Below, one piece after another: positions 1-8,170 of a stretch of 64,000 nucleotides of DNA (within the stretch, counting starts at the first letter, position 1; each line of letters starts with the position of its first letter). The translations under genes and the position numbers were made by a program. The DNA lies in contig CAZKJG010000009.1 of the NCBI GenBank assembly GCA_964553045.1, positions 37,298 to 101,297 of the forward strand, in the 5' to 3' direction. The notes beneath the pieces are model-generated. The model worked only from the letters and a program-made list of their open reading frames with translations, made no database searches and was not told the DNA's origin. This stretch comes from JAWLEP01 sp964553045 (lineage in GTDB: Bacteria; Fermentibacterota; Fermentibacteria; Fermentibacterales; JCC-6).

Positions 1-259
1 TGTCTCCTGAGTAACGAAGCCCGCCTCCGGGAAGGGCGTCCACCTCCCCCGCCAGTATCCCGGGGATTGAATGGATGTCGGTGAGGGCCTCCAGTACCGT
101 GGAGTCCGGAAGGGCGACGCCCCGGGACCAGTGGCGGTCGAAGTTCATCTGCTCGGGGGTTATGCGCAGGGAGTCCAGGCAGGCGGAGAGCGCGGAGTCC
201 GCCGCCGCCGGCAGCCGGGGCGACGGAGCCAGGGCCGCTACGATCAGGGCTGTTAGCAT
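1..259 (-). CDS. Secreted hypothetical protein, N-terminal part
   Basis: The gene runs off the left edge of the window; about 86 residues are visible. The ATG at 259-257 is preceded on the minus strand by a strong SD (GGGAGGAGG, spacing about 5). The protein opens with a short hydrophobic stretch (MLTALIVAALAPS) that looks like a signal peptide, followed by a small-residue region and then DSALSACLDSL. No family is recognised, so location outside the cytoplasm is the only inference offered. It is divergent from the thiM transcript, and the 243-base gap between them holds the thiamine riboswitch. Confidence 0.6.
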   Translation of the reverse strand, partial: MLTALIVAALAPSPRLPAAADSALSACLDSLRITPEQMNFDRHWSRGVALPDSTVLEALTDIHSIPGILAGEVDALPGGGLRYSGD

Positions 260-369
260 GCTTCCTCCTCCCGGGGGTTCTTCGTCGGGCGGGGATTAGA
301 TAACGGCGGCGGACCCTGCGGGCCAGCCCGAGGTTGACCCCGGCGGGGTGGTTTACGTACCTTCGGTGC

Positions 370-500
370 GGGATTGGGGGTGGCCGGGCGGCGGTCCGAC
401 CTGAGAGCATACCCCGCGAACTTGAACCGAGTAATGTCGGCGGAAGGAAATCCCTCCGGGCCTTCCGGCCCGGGTTTCCTCCGCCTCTGACAGGGAGGCG
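370..500 (+). promoter_or_regulatory. TPP (THI-box) riboswitch with SD-sequestering expression platform
   Basis: The thi-box core is visible: GGGGG at 376-380, CTGAGA at 401-406, ACCCC at 411-415, and a P4/P5 arm with CCGA-GTAAT-GTCGG around 427-440. P1 pairs GGGATT (370-375) with AATCCC (449-454) over six perfect pairs. Downstream are three further helices: hairpin CCGGGCC/GGCCCGG (456-462/467-473); a sequestor CGCCTC (482-487) with GAGGCG (495-500) that covers the thiM SD; and an antisequestor in which 439-450 pairs with 475-485 (11 pairs, one bulge). The antisequestor excludes both P1/P5 and the sequestor. Established knowledge: TPP riboswitches repress thi genes when ligand is bound. Inference: translational OFF switch. 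Confidence 0.9.
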
Positions 501-502
501 AG

Positions 503-1309
503 ATGACCCACCCCGTGATCGACTATGCGGCCGAGAACCTGCGACAGCTTCGCGACAGCTGCCCCATGATCCACCACATCACCAACAGCGTGGTGACCAA
601 CTTCACGGCCAACATCACCCTCTGCCTGGGGGCCGCCCCGGTGATGGCGCCGGCGGAAGAGGAATCCGCCGAGATGGCCGGCTTCGCGGCCGCGCTTCTG
701 CTGAATATCGGTACCCTGGACCCGCGGCAGGTGCGCAGCATGCTGGCGGCGGGCAGGGCGGCCAACGAGAAGGGCATTCCCGTTGTTCTGGACCCGGTGG
801 GAGCGGGGGCCACGGCCCTGCGGACCGATTCGGCCCGCATGCTGGCCGACCAGCTGGATGTCTCGGTCGTGCGGGCCAACGCCGGCGAGGCGCTCACTCT
901 GGCCGGGGAGTCCGGAAGGGTCCGCGGAGTGGACTCGCGGGACACGGTCGAGGGCCGGACCCGGGCGCTTCGGGATCTGGCCGGGGAGCTGGGATGCGTG
1001 GTGGCCGTAACCGGCCGCGAGGATGTGGTCACCGACGGCAGCCGCCTGATAACCTGCTCCAACGGGCACTCCGTCATGGGCCGCGTGACCGGCACCGGCT
1101 GCGGCGCCAGCACGGCGGTGGCCTGCTTCTGCGCCGCCGGAGAGGACATGCTGCTCTCGGCGCTGTCCGGGCTGGCCTGCTACGCCGTGGCCGGCGAGCT
1201 GGCCGGAAGGGAGGCCGCCGGACCCGGGAGCTTCGTGCCCGCCTTCCTCGACGCCCTGGCCTCGCTGGACGCCAACGCATTCCGGGCCCACGCCCGCATC
1301 TCCGAATGA
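503..1309 (+). CDS. thiM: Hydroxyethylthiazole kinase
   Basis: 268 residues, the usual ThiM length. The enzyme phosphorylates the thiamine precursor 5-(hydroxyethyl)-4-methylthiazole, salvaging the thiazole half of thiamine in the cytoplasm. Recognised by the family N-terminus (PMIHHITNSVVTNFTANI), the substrate-site region around APVMAPAEEE, the ribokinase-like DPVGAGAT segment, and the C-terminal GTGCGAS anion-hole/catalytic-Cys motif. The ATG at 503 has SD GGGAGG (493-498), which lies inside the riboswitch sequestor hairpin. The stop overlaps the thiE start (ATGA), so the two are translationally coupled. Expression is expected to fall when TPP is abundant. Confidence 0.95.
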   Translation: MTHPVIDYAAENLRQLRDSCPMIHHITNSVVTNFTANITLCLGAAPVMAPAEEESAEMAGFAAALLLNIGTLDPRQVRSMLAAGRAANEKGIPVVLDPVGAGATALRTDSARMLADQLDVSVVRANAGEALTLAGESGRVRGVDSRDTVEGRTRALRDLAGELGCVVAVTGREDVVTDGSRLITCSNGHSVMGRVTGTGCGASTAVACFCAAGEDMLLSALSGLACYAVAGELAGREAAGPGSFVPAFLDALASLDANAFRAHARISE

Positions 1310-1953
1310 GGGCCGGCGATCTGGCCGTCTACCTGGTGACCGACCCCCGCATGGGCCTGGAGCGCGGCCTGGTGGAGACGGTGCGACTGGCCCTGAAGGC
1401 CGGCGTACGCGCTGTGCAGCTGCGGGACAAGCAGGCCTCCACCCGAAAGCTGATGGAGGACGCCTCGGCGCTGCTGGACCTGTGCAGAAGCCACGGAGCC
1501 CTGCTTCTGGTGAACGACCGGGTGGACGTGGCCATGGGCGTCGGTGCCGACGGCGTGCACCTGGGCCAGGACGACATGCGGGCGGACACGGCGAGGAGGC
1601 TGATGGGGCAAGAGGCGGTGATCGGAGTATCCGTCCGCACCCCCGACGAGGCGGTCCGGGCCGGTGGGAACGGCGCCGACTACATGGCCGCCAACCTGGT
1701 GTACGCTACGGCCACCAAGACCGACCTGCCGGAGCCCCTGGGCCCCCGGGGCGTAGGCGAGCTTAGGAAGGCCTGCGGTCTGCCGCTGGTGGCCATCGGC
1801 GGAATAGACGCAGAAAACGCCGAAGAGGTGATAAGCGCCGGCGCCGACGGTCTGGCCGTGGTCTCCGCCATAATGGCGGCCGACGATCCGGGGGCCGCGG
1901 CGTCCGCCCTGCTGGCCGCGGCTCGAAGGGCTCTGGTAGAGAGGGATTCTTGA
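1306..1953 (+). CDS. thiE: Thiamine-phosphate synthase
   Basis: 215 residues, a TIM-barrel of normal ThiE length. It couples hydroxymethylpyrimidine diphosphate with thiazole phosphate to give thiamine phosphate, the step after ThiM. Visible motifs are YLVTDP at the N-terminus, VQLRDK (diphosphate binding), LLVNDRVDVA, GVHLGQDD (metal and diphosphate binding) and the late VAIGGI phosphate-loop strand. The ATG at 1306 overlaps the thiM TGA, so a much longer upstream reading in the same frame is rejected as start. No ThiC/ThiD or other de novo genes are in the window, so whether the locus is salvage-only cannot be told from here. Confidence 0.95.
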   Translation: MRAGDLAVYLVTDPRMGLERGLVETVRLALKAGVRAVQLRDKQASTRKLMEDASALLDLCRSHGALLLVNDRVDVAMGVGADGVHLGQDDMRADTARRLMGQEAVIGVSVRTPDEAVRAGGNGADYMAANLVYATATKTDLPEPLGPRGVGELRKACGLPLVAIGGIDAENAEEVISAGADGLAVVSAIMAADDPGAAASALLAAARRALVERDS

Positions 1954-2038
1954 CAGGAGCCGCCGGACGGGTACCTTTGGAGGGAAAAGGCCGGCGAGCC
2001 CGTCGCCCGGCCGCCAACAACCTGGAGGGATTTTGGAG

Positions 2039-2470
2039 ATGAGAGAGATTCTGCTCTGCCTTGCGCTGGCAGCATCCGCCATGGCCTTCGGTGGCCTTGA
2101 CACGCCCGACGTTCCCGAGACCCCCGAGGTGGACCTCTCGGAGATAGAGATTCCGGGCATGGAGATACTGGACGGGATCCAGATGGAGCTGGACGAGCTC
2201 ATCGCCTCCACCGACTCGCTTCGGACCCTGATCCCCCAGCTTTCCGTCCTTGACGAGGCGTCCGCCGAGCTGGAGGAGCTGCGCGACACCGACCCGGAGC
2301 TGGCCGAGCTTCAGGCCGAGATCAATGCGCTCCATGACGAGCTGGAGGCCGCCAGGACCGAGCTGGAGGCCAAGACCGACGCGATAACCTCCCGTCTCGA
2401 CGCCGTCAACGAGTCCGTCACCACCTTCACCGAAGGGCTCCCGGGGCAGGAGAGCAGCGAGACGCGCTAG
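2039..2470 (+). CDS. Small secreted acidic coiled-coil protein
   Basis: 143 residues. A signal peptide is visible (MREILLCLALAASAMAFG), followed by an acidic linker rich in Pro/Asp/Glu (DTPDVPETPEVDL) and then a long Leu/Glu-rich heptad region from about residue 45 to 125 (LDELIASTDSLRTLIPQL, ELEELRDTDPELAELQ) that should form a coiled coil. The ATG at 2039 has SD GGAGGG at 2024-2029, which makes it a better start than the TTG six bases earlier. It follows thiE by 85 bases on the same strand, and no terminator is seen between them. Function unknown; a periplasmic scaffold or envelope spacer is only a guess. Confidence 0.7.
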   Translation: MREILLCLALAASAMAFGGLDTPDVPETPEVDLSEIEIPGMEILDGIQMELDELIASTDSLRTLIPQLSVLDEASAELEELRDTDPELAELQAEINALHDELEAARTELEAKTDAITSRLDAVNESVTTFTEGLPGQESSETR

Positions 2471-2473
2471 GCC

Positions 2474-3418
2474 TCACTCAAAGGGGCTGCGGCGGTCGAA
2501 GTCCGGCAGGAAGGCTCCGGGGGAGTCCATGGCCTGGACGTAGCCCGCCCGGAGCCCCTCCTCCTCCAGGACCTCCCGCGCCCGTCCGTACTCCGAAGCG
2601 GTGATCCTCCGCGCAAGAAGGGGGAACTCCCCGGCCCTGTGCATCGGGTTGTACTGAGACATCAGGCTGACCCCCACCCCCCGCGGGAGCTCCCGGGAGA
2701 TGAACCGCAGCCACTCCCCGGTGCCGGAGATGCCGTCGGGCAGGACCAGCAGCCTCACCAGCAGGCCCGACTGCGCGATGCCGTCGGGGCCGGTATCCAG
2801 CCCGCCGACCTGCCGGGACATCTCCCGAAGGGCCGCCCTGGCCGCATCCGCATAGTTGGGAGCGCCCGAGTAGCGCACGGCGTACGCGTTTTCCCAGTAG
2901 CGGGCGTCCGGAAGGTATATCTGGAAAACGCCCTCCAGCAGCCTCAGGGCCTCCACGCTGTCGTAGCCCGAGGAGTTGTAGATCCGGGGGAGGCCGAATC
3001 CCTCCTCCGCCGCCAGGGCCAGGGAGTCGAGTATCCAGGGCAGGTAGTGGGTGGGAGTGACGAAACCCGCGGAGGGACATCCCGCGTCCTGGAACTGCAG
3101 CAGCCGACTGACAAGCGCTTCCGGGGCCATCGGAAAGCGGCGGCCGGTCTGGCTGATGTCGTGGTTCTGGCAGTAGACGCATGAGAGGCTGCAGTGGGCC
3201 AGGAATACGTTTCCCACGCCCGCCCTTCCCCCCAGCACCGGCTCCTCGCCGTGATGGATACAGGTGGAAGCAACCTCCAGCTCGTCCCCGGCGCCGCAGC
3301 GCCCCCTCTCGCCCTGGAGGCGGCGGGCCCCGCACAGGTGGGGGCAGAGCCGGCAGGGAGAGCACAGCTCCCGCAGCCGGCCCGCCCGCTCGCGCAGAAT
3401 TTCGGGGTCTGTGATCAC
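2474..3418 (-). CDS. Radical SAM protein, PflA-like (COG1313 type)
   Basis: 314 residues. The radical SAM cluster is CSLSCVYC (C76-x3-C80-x2-C83), preceded by a Cys-rich head (C19, C22, C25, C29, C41) typical of the PflA/PflX-related group. The family is predicted to carry [4Fe-4S] clusters and cleave S-adenosylmethionine to a radical; no specific substrate is known for this branch. The start is GTG at 3418, overlapping the stop of the upstream ABC exporter subunit by GTGA, so it is probably the last gene of a three-gene minus-strand operon. Why a radical SAM activase sits with an exporter is unclear. Possibilities are modification of a peptide cargo or simple cotranscription. Confidence 0.85.
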   Translation of the reverse strand: MITDPEILRERAGRLRELCSPCRLCPHLCGARRLQGERGRCGAGDELEVASTCIHHGEEPVLGGRAGVGNVFLAHCSLSCVYCQNHDISQTGRRFPMAPEALVSRLLQFQDAGCPSAGFVTPTHYLPWILDSLALAAEEGFGLPRIYNSSGYDSVEALRLLEGVFQIYLPDARYWENAYAVRYSGAPNYADAARAALREMSRQVGGLDTGPDGIAQSGLLVRLLVLPDGISGTGEWLRFISRELPRGVGVSLMSQYNPMHRAGEFPLLARRITASEYGRAREVLEEEGLRAGYVQAMDSPGAFLPDFDRRSPFE

Positions 3419-5148
3419 GGCCGTCCGGCTCCGGCGCCGGACATCTCGGTGGAGAGCACCCAGCGGTAGAGCCTGCTGTCGCGGCGCAGCCCCTCGTGGG
3501 TGCCGCAGGCCGCCAGACGGCCCTCGTGCAGGAGAATGACCCTGTCCGCGTGCTGTACGGTCGACTCCCTGTGGGTGACCACGAAGGTGATCGCCCCCGA
3601 AGCGGCGGGGCCCAGGCGCTTCCAGAGCGCCTCCTCCCGCTCGGCGTCCAGGGCCGCGGTGCAGTCGTCCAGCAGCAGAAGCGACGGCTCGCCGGCCAGG
3701 GCCCGTGCTATGGCAACCCGCTGCCGCTGGCCGCCGCTGACCCCGGTCCCGCCCTGGCCCAGGAGCCTGCGGGCCCCCAGGTGCAGCTCACCGGAGGGAA
3801 GCCCCGCCGTCTCCAGGGCCAGGGCCACCCGGCGCTCGGCAATGGGACGCCCCAGGCGGACGTTGTCCGCCACCGTCTCGCTGAAGAGCACCGACTCCTG
3901 GGGAACGTAGCCCAACCTGGCCGACAGCGCGTCCTCGGGTATGCGCTCCAGGGGAACGCCGTTGAGCAGAACCGTTCCCTCCTGGGCCGGCAGGAGGCCG
4001 GCCAGCATCTTCAGGAGGGTCGTCTTGCCGCTGCCCACCTCGCCCACCACGGCCACGACGGCCGGCGCCTCGACATCCAGGCTGATGCCCGTCAGCCCCG
4101 GCCCCTCGGGGTAGCGGAAGCCGGCCTCGCGCAGCTTCACCCCGGCGATGGGGCCGGGGTCCTCCCCCTCCAGCCTCCGCAGGCGGTCGGGGAAGTCAAG
4201 TATCTCCACCTCCCTGTCTATGGAGGCGAAGGCCTGCCGGGAGGTGACGAAGAGGTTGGGAATGTCCATCATCGGCGCCAGCAGGAGGTCCAGGTAGACG
4301 TAGAATGCGTAGAAGTCCCCCAGGCCTATGCGCTGGCGGATCACGAGGATGCCGCCCACCAGCACCACCAGGACCTTCCCGAAGTGGCCGATGAAGTTGT
4401 AGAGGCTGTGGACCAGCATCATCAGCCTGGCTATGTCCATCTCTATGTCCACCCGCCGTTCCAGCAGCCTGCGCAGGCGGGACTTCTGACCCTCCTCGGC
4501 GCCGTACGCCTTCACTATGGAGATCCCGGCGAATGTGCTGTCCAGCAGGTCGTTGGTATGGCTGGTGGCCCTGCGGCTCTCCTCCACCTTCCTGCCCAGC
4601 CGGTGCTCCACCCGGTAGAAGATGTACAGCATCAGCGGAAGGGGCACCACGGCCAGGAGGGTCAGCCTCCAGCTTATCAGCACCATGACCGCGAGGCAGA
4701 ACAGCAGCCTGGCCGACGACTCCAGGGCACGGAAAACGGCCGAGCAGCTGAACCAGCCGATGCGGGGGTACTCCACTATGTCGTCGGTGAGCCTGGTGGT
4801 GAGATCACCCGGCCGGAAGCGCCCCCAGAATCGGTAGTCCTTCTCCTTCAGGCTGTCGAACACGTCGTCGCGCACGTCCAGGCCTATCTTGCTGTTCAGC
4901 CAGGCCCGGGCCCCCGGGTAGAGGCCGGCGACGAAGCGGCCCAGGGCCAGCGCCCCCAGCACCAGCATTATCCGGCGCAGTCTGCTGCCGCCCTCCAGCA
5001 CGGGCTCCAGGTTGTCGAGTACGTATCGGAAGACCAGGGGAAACCCCAGGGCCACCCCGCTGGAGACCACGGTGAGCAGAAGAAGAACGGCTATGTGTCC
5101 GCGGTGTCCGCGCCAGTAGGCGGCTATCCAGCGCATGTGGCTAAGCAT
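3415..5148 (-). CDS. ABC exporter half-transporter, subunit with degenerate Walker B
   Basis: 577 residues: a six-helix exporter membrane domain (about 15-300) and an ATPase domain. Walker A is GEVGSGKTT (about 369-377), the signature VSGGQ (470-474) is intact, but Walker B reads LLLLDD, so Asp replaces the catalytic Glu. This is the hallmark of the degenerate-site subunit in heterodimeric exporters such as BmrC, LmrC or TM287. The ATG at 5148 overlaps the partner gene's stop by eight bases and has SD AAGGA; longer in-frame upstream starts lie inside the partner gene. Likely forms a multidrug or lipid exporter with the product of 5141-6949; cargo unknown. Confidence 0.9.
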   Translation of the reverse strand: MLSHMRWIAAYWRGHRGHIAVLLLLTVVSSGVALGFPLVFRYVLDNLEPVLEGGSRLRRIMLVLGALALGRFVAGLYPGARAWLNSKIGLDVRDDVFDSLKEKDYRFWGRFRPGDLTTRLTDDIVEYPRIGWFSCSAVFRALESSARLLFCLAVMVLISWRLTLLAVVPLPLMLYIFYRVEHRLGRKVEESRRATSHTNDLLDSTFAGISIVKAYGAEEGQKSRLRRLLERRVDIEMDIARLMMLVHSLYNFIGHFGKVLVVLVGGILVIRQRIGLGDFYAFYVYLDLLLAPMMDIPNLFVTSRQAFASIDREVEILDFPDRLRRLEGEDPGPIAGVKLREAGFRYPEGPGLTGISLDVEAPAVVAVVGEVGSGKTTLLKMLAGLLPAQEGTVLLNGVPLERIPEDALSARLGYVPQESVLFSETVADNVRLGRPIAERRVALALETAGLPSGELHLGARRLLGQGGTGVSGGQRQRVAIARALAGEPSLLLLDDCTAALDAEREEALWKRLGPAASGAITFVVTHRESTVQHADRVILLHEGRLAACGTHEGLRRDSRLYRWVLSTEMSGAGAGRP

Positions 5149-6949
5149 CGATCCTTCCCCTTCCATCGGTCCGGCCCAGCTGAAGCCTGTAGAGCCCGGC
5201 GTACACGCCCTTCCGCGCAAGCAGCTCCTCGTGCGGGCCCTCCTCAACCACCCGGCCGCCCTGTATAACCAGGATGCGGGTGGCGTGCAGAACCGTACCC
5301 AACCGGTGGGCAACCACCAGGGCGGTCCGGTCCTCCACCATCAGATCGGTTGCCCGCTGTATGCGCTTCTCTGTCCCCGGGTCCACGCTGGATGTGGCCT
5401 CGTCAAGCACCAGTATGTCCGGCTGCCGCAGCACGGCCCTGGCGAAGCTGACCAGCTGCCTCTCGCCCATGGAGAGGTTGGTGCCGCCCTCGGCTATCCC
5501 GGTATTCAGGCCGTGGGGCAGCCTCTCCACCAGATCCTCGGCGTCTATCGCCCGCATGGCGTCCATCTGCGCCTTCCGGGGGACCTCCGGGTCGAAGACG
5601 GTCAGGTTCTCCGACAGACTGCCCGAGAAGAGGTTGACGTCCTGCAGCACCATGCCCAGACGGCTGCGCCAGACGTCCAGCCTGAGGTCGGCTACGTTCA
5701 CTCCGTCGACCGTGATACGACCCTTCTGCGGCGTGTAGAACCTCATCAGCAGACCCACCACGGTGGACTTGCCGCCGCCGCTGGCGCCCACCAGGGCCAC
5801 CATCTCTCCCCGACGTATGCACATGCTCATTCCCCGCAGCGCCCAGTCGTCGTCCTCGGCGTACCTGAACCAGACGTCTTCGAAGCGTATCTCCCGCCAG
5901 TCGGAAGGAAAGGCCTCCCGGCCCAGGGTCCCGTCCGGAGTAAGGGTCTCGGTGTCCAGTATGCCGAACAGCCGGTCGGCGGAAGCCAGGCCCCGCTGCA
6001 CCTGGTTGAGCGTGGAGCTGAACATCAGTATGGGCTGGAACAGCCGACGGGTGTACTCCACGAACAGCACAACCGTACCCGCGGTGAGTACGCCTGAGGC
6101 GAGGCCGCCGCGGCCGGCGAACAGTATTACCGCCACCGCGACTATCTCGCAGCTTCCCAGGAAGCTCCAGAAAGTGTACTCCCACCCCATGGCCCGGACC
6201 TCCCGGCGCACGTACTCCCTTCCGGCCTGGTGAAGCTTCCGTGCCGCGGTGTCCGTGGCTCCGAAGACCTGCAGCACCGGAATGGAGCGCACGTATTCCG
6301 CAGCCACCGATGAGACCCGGGCGAAGGCACTGCGAAGCCTGCCGTAGAGGGTTCTCATGTAACGGAGTACCGGCAGGGTCAGGACGGCAACGGGGATTAT
6401 CAGCAGCACAACGGCACCGGTTATCCTCAAGTCGGTGGCTGCCATCACCCCTATGGTGCCCGCCACCAGGGCCAGGCTGCGCAGCAGGGCCATGGACACC
6501 TCGCTGAACAGCATGCGTATCTTCTCGCCGTCGCTCTCCACCCTGGCCATCAGCCGGCCGGTGGGATGCCGGTCGAAGAAGGCCCTGGACAGTGTGAGCA
6601 TGTGCGAGAAGACCCCCCCCTTGACGTCCCTGACCACGGCGAGACCGATCTTCGTGGCCATTACCACCTGCAGGTAGGAGAGGACCATGACCAGGCCGAA
6701 CAGGCCGGCGAACAGGCAGGAGAGCAGGACTATCTCGACAATGCTCTCCTCCGGTATTGACACGTCTATTACGCGCCGCAGCACCAGGGGGGCGGCCAGC
6801 TCACCAGCCACCGACAGCAGAAGGAGAGCGCCCGCTCCCAGAAAGGTGCCCAGCCGGGGGCGGACGTAGGGCCACAGCCGGGCCATGAGGCGAATGGACG
6901 AAGTACGCCTGGTGTCGGGCCGGTCGTCCTCGAGCTCCCCCCACATCAC
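5141..6949 (-). CDS. ABC exporter half-transporter, partner with altered signature motif
   Basis: 602 residues: membrane domain about 25-320, ATPase domain about 350-590. Walker A GASGGGKST (388-396) and Walker B ILVLDE with catalytic E517 are intact, but the signature is LSMGE (492-496) instead of LSGGQ. Together with the Asp-for-Glu change in the neighbour, this defines one consensus and one degenerate ATP site, as expected for a BmrCD/TM287-288-type heterodimer. The start is GTG 6949 (or ATG 6946) after SD GGAG. It is first in the operon, behind a roughly 215-base leader with a small ORF and hairpins. Confidence 0.9.
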   Translation of the reverse strand: MMWGELEDDRPDTRRTSSIRLMARLWPYVRPRLGTFLGAGALLLLSVAGELAAPLVLRRVIDVSIPEESIVEIVLLSCLFAGLFGLVMVLSYLQVVMATKIGLAVVRDVKGGVFSHMLTLSRAFFDRHPTGRLMARVESDGEKIRMLFSEVSMALLRSLALVAGTIGVMAATDLRITGAVVLLIIPVAVLTLPVLRYMRTLYGRLRSAFARVSSVAAEYVRSIPVLQVFGATDTAARKLHQAGREYVRREVRAMGWEYTFWSFLGSCEIVAVAVILFAGRGGLASGVLTAGTVVLFVEYTRRLFQPILMFSSTLNQVQRGLASADRLFGILDTETLTPDGTLGREAFPSDWREIRFEDVWFRYAEDDDWALRGMSMCIRRGEMVALVGASGGGKSTVVGLLMRFYTPQKGRITVDGVNVADLRLDVWRSRLGMVLQDVNLFSGSLSENLTVFDPEVPRKAQMDAMRAIDAEDLVERLPHGLNTGIAEGGTNLSMGERQLVSFARAVLRQPDILVLDEATSSVDPGTEKRIQRATDLMVEDRTALVVAHRLGTVLHATRILVIQGGRVVEEGPHEELLARKGVYAGLYRLQLGRTDGRGRIDA

Positions 6950-7164
6950 GCACCGCTCCTCTCGGGTTTCTCGAGCGGATCCGCTCCGGAGGCTGGCGCG
7001 GCCGGCCGCCCGGATGGCCTTTCACCTGCTGTACTGTGGGTGGGGTCCGGGCAGGGTGAAGGCGCACTCCCCCGGAACGGCCGCCGTCCGCCTAGATTCT
7101 GCCGCCGTTCCTCAGCTGGGCTGGATCACTGCAAGGGACATGCGCTACCTCCCGGCTATGGTCG
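6950..7164 (-). promoter_or_regulatory. Long structured leader of the ABC exporter operon
   Basis: The predicted transcript start near 7164 leaves about 215 untranslated bases. In transcript order they hold a 9-codon ORF (7141-7112) with its own SD; a hairpin whose 5' arm starts at the base after the ORF stop (GGAACGGC 7111-7104 with GCCGTTCC 7081-7074); and a perfect 14-base palindrome at 6986-6973. The palindrome's CCGCTC half (6978-6973) can instead pair with GAGCGG (6958-6953), which covers the exporter SD. The two pairings are mutually exclusive. The architecture resembles antibiotic-responsive leaders of ABC transporters such as bmrBCD; this is inference. Confidence 0.55.
7112..7141 (-). 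CDS. Leader peptide candidate (9 residues)
   Basis: A short ORF reading MSLAVIQPS then TGA, with a textbook SD GGGAGGT at 7153-7147 and 5-base spacing. It lies inside the exporter leader about 23 bases after the predicted transcription start. The stop codon directly abuts the 5' arm of the hairpin at 7111-7074, so a ribosome on the last codons would mask that arm. No homology can be claimed for so short a peptide; its role as a ribosome-stalling sensor is inferred from its position and the kind of gene it precedes. Confidence 0.45.
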   Translation of the reverse strand: MSLAVIQPS

Positions 7165-7170
7165 CCGGAT

Positions 7171-7198
7171 AACCTAGCACGAGAACCCGTACCGTCAA
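7171..7198 (-). promoter_or_regulatory. Promoter of ABC exporter operon
   Basis: On the minus strand TTGACG (7198-7193) and TAGGTT (7176-7171) are separated by 16 bases. The spacer length matches other candidate promoters in the window. It places the transcription start near 7164, just downstream of the PP-loop gene stop at 7211. Confidence 0.6.
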
Positions 7199-7210
7199 GC
7201 CGGGCGGAGG

Positions 7211-8170
7211 TCAGCGGACCAGGAGCCGGTCCGCCTCGCCCCTTGGCATGGGGGAGACGTCATTCACGCAAGTTCCCCGGGAACCTATTACGGAGACCCT
7301 CCTTCCCGAAGCCACCTTGGCGTACAGGGCCATCGCCGATGCCATGGTCCGCAGGTCGGGGCCCTCGCCCAGGGCGACCGCCAGCGGTCCCGGCCGGTCG
7401 GCCATGTTGAAGGTCTCCCGGTCTTCGGCGTCGGCGGCCAGCTCCAGGTTGTCTGCGTGAGACCGCCCGATCAGGCATACGCCGCCCGGAATCACCAGCA
7501 TCCTCCCGCTGCGTATCATTCGGGCTGTTCCCGCGTCCGCCAGCCCCATCTCCCGAATCAGCCGAAGGCGACGGGAGTACCCCGGGTCGGTGAGAAGGCA
7601 TCCTCCCGCCGGCGGGCGGTGGCGGAGACCCTCCCTCCCGGCGATGGCCATCTGCCGCTTCCTTCCCCGGCCGCTGATGTCCAGCAGGCCCTCCCGGTCC
7701 ACCTGGCCCCGTCTCTCGGCCTCGGTCTTCGGCAGCAGCTTGGCCGACAGGGGTCGGAGAATCCTTCCGGGCAGCCCCGCCAGCCGCTCCACCCGCCTCA
7801 GGGACCCGGAGTTCTGGGACATGGGCCGCTGCCCCAGGACCTCGCCGGTGAAGACCACGTCCAGCCCCTCCCGCGAGGCGATCTCCCCCAGGAGCATGAA
7901 CATGCGGGCGTGGCAGTCTATGCAGGGATTCATGTTGCCCCCGAAGCCGCTGGCCGGGCAGCGGATTATCTCCATTATGTGGGGCGTGAAGTCCACCACC
8001 CGCCATCGCGCTTCGAGGAACTGCTCGGCCATCTCCTCGGCCTCCGTGGCCGGGAAGAAGGGGCTCTCAAAGGTCACCAGCTCCAGCCGGATGCCCTGAC
8101 GGGCCAGGAGCCATGCGGCCAGAACGCTGTCCAGCCCGGCCGAGAACGCGCCCGCCGCCTTTACGCCCAT
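7211..8170 (-). CDS. PP-loop ATPase, MnmA/ThiI-like tRNA thiolation family
   Basis: 319 residues. The PP-loop ATP-pyrophosphatase motif is FSAGLDS near the N-terminus. Conserved segments follow: GNMNPCIDCH with a CxxC pair, then TGEVLGQRPMSQ, typical of proteins often annotated as tRNA-thiouridylase-like. Such enzymes adenylate a uridine and transfer sulfur, but the exact substrate of this branch is not established. The ATG at 8170 overlaps the upstream HAD stop by ten bases and has SD GGGGGAGGA; an in-frame start at 8242 would run 82 bases into the HAD gene and lacks support. Last gene of a four-gene minus-strand run from 13648. Confidence 0.8.
   Translation of the reverse strand: MGVKAAGAFSAGLDSVLAAWLLARQGIRLELVTFESPFFPATEAEEMAEQFLEARWRVVDFTPHIMEIIRCPASGFGGNMNPCIDCHARMFMLLGEIASREGLDVVFTGEVLGQRPMSQNSGSLRRVERLAGLPGRILRPLSAKLLPKTEAERRGQVDREGLLDISGRGRKRQMAIAGREGLRHRPPAGGCLLTDPGYSRRLRLIREMGLADAGTARMIRSGRMLVIPGGVCLIGRSHADNLELAADAEDRETFNMADRPGPLAVALGEGPDLRTMASAMALYAKVASGRRVSVIGSRGTCVNDVSPMPRGEADRLLVR

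Noticed and set aside
334..1306. Extension of thiE upstream in the same frame to 334
   Set aside because: It would overlap all of thiM and the riboswitch; the ATG at 1306 with ATGA coupling is the standard arrangement.
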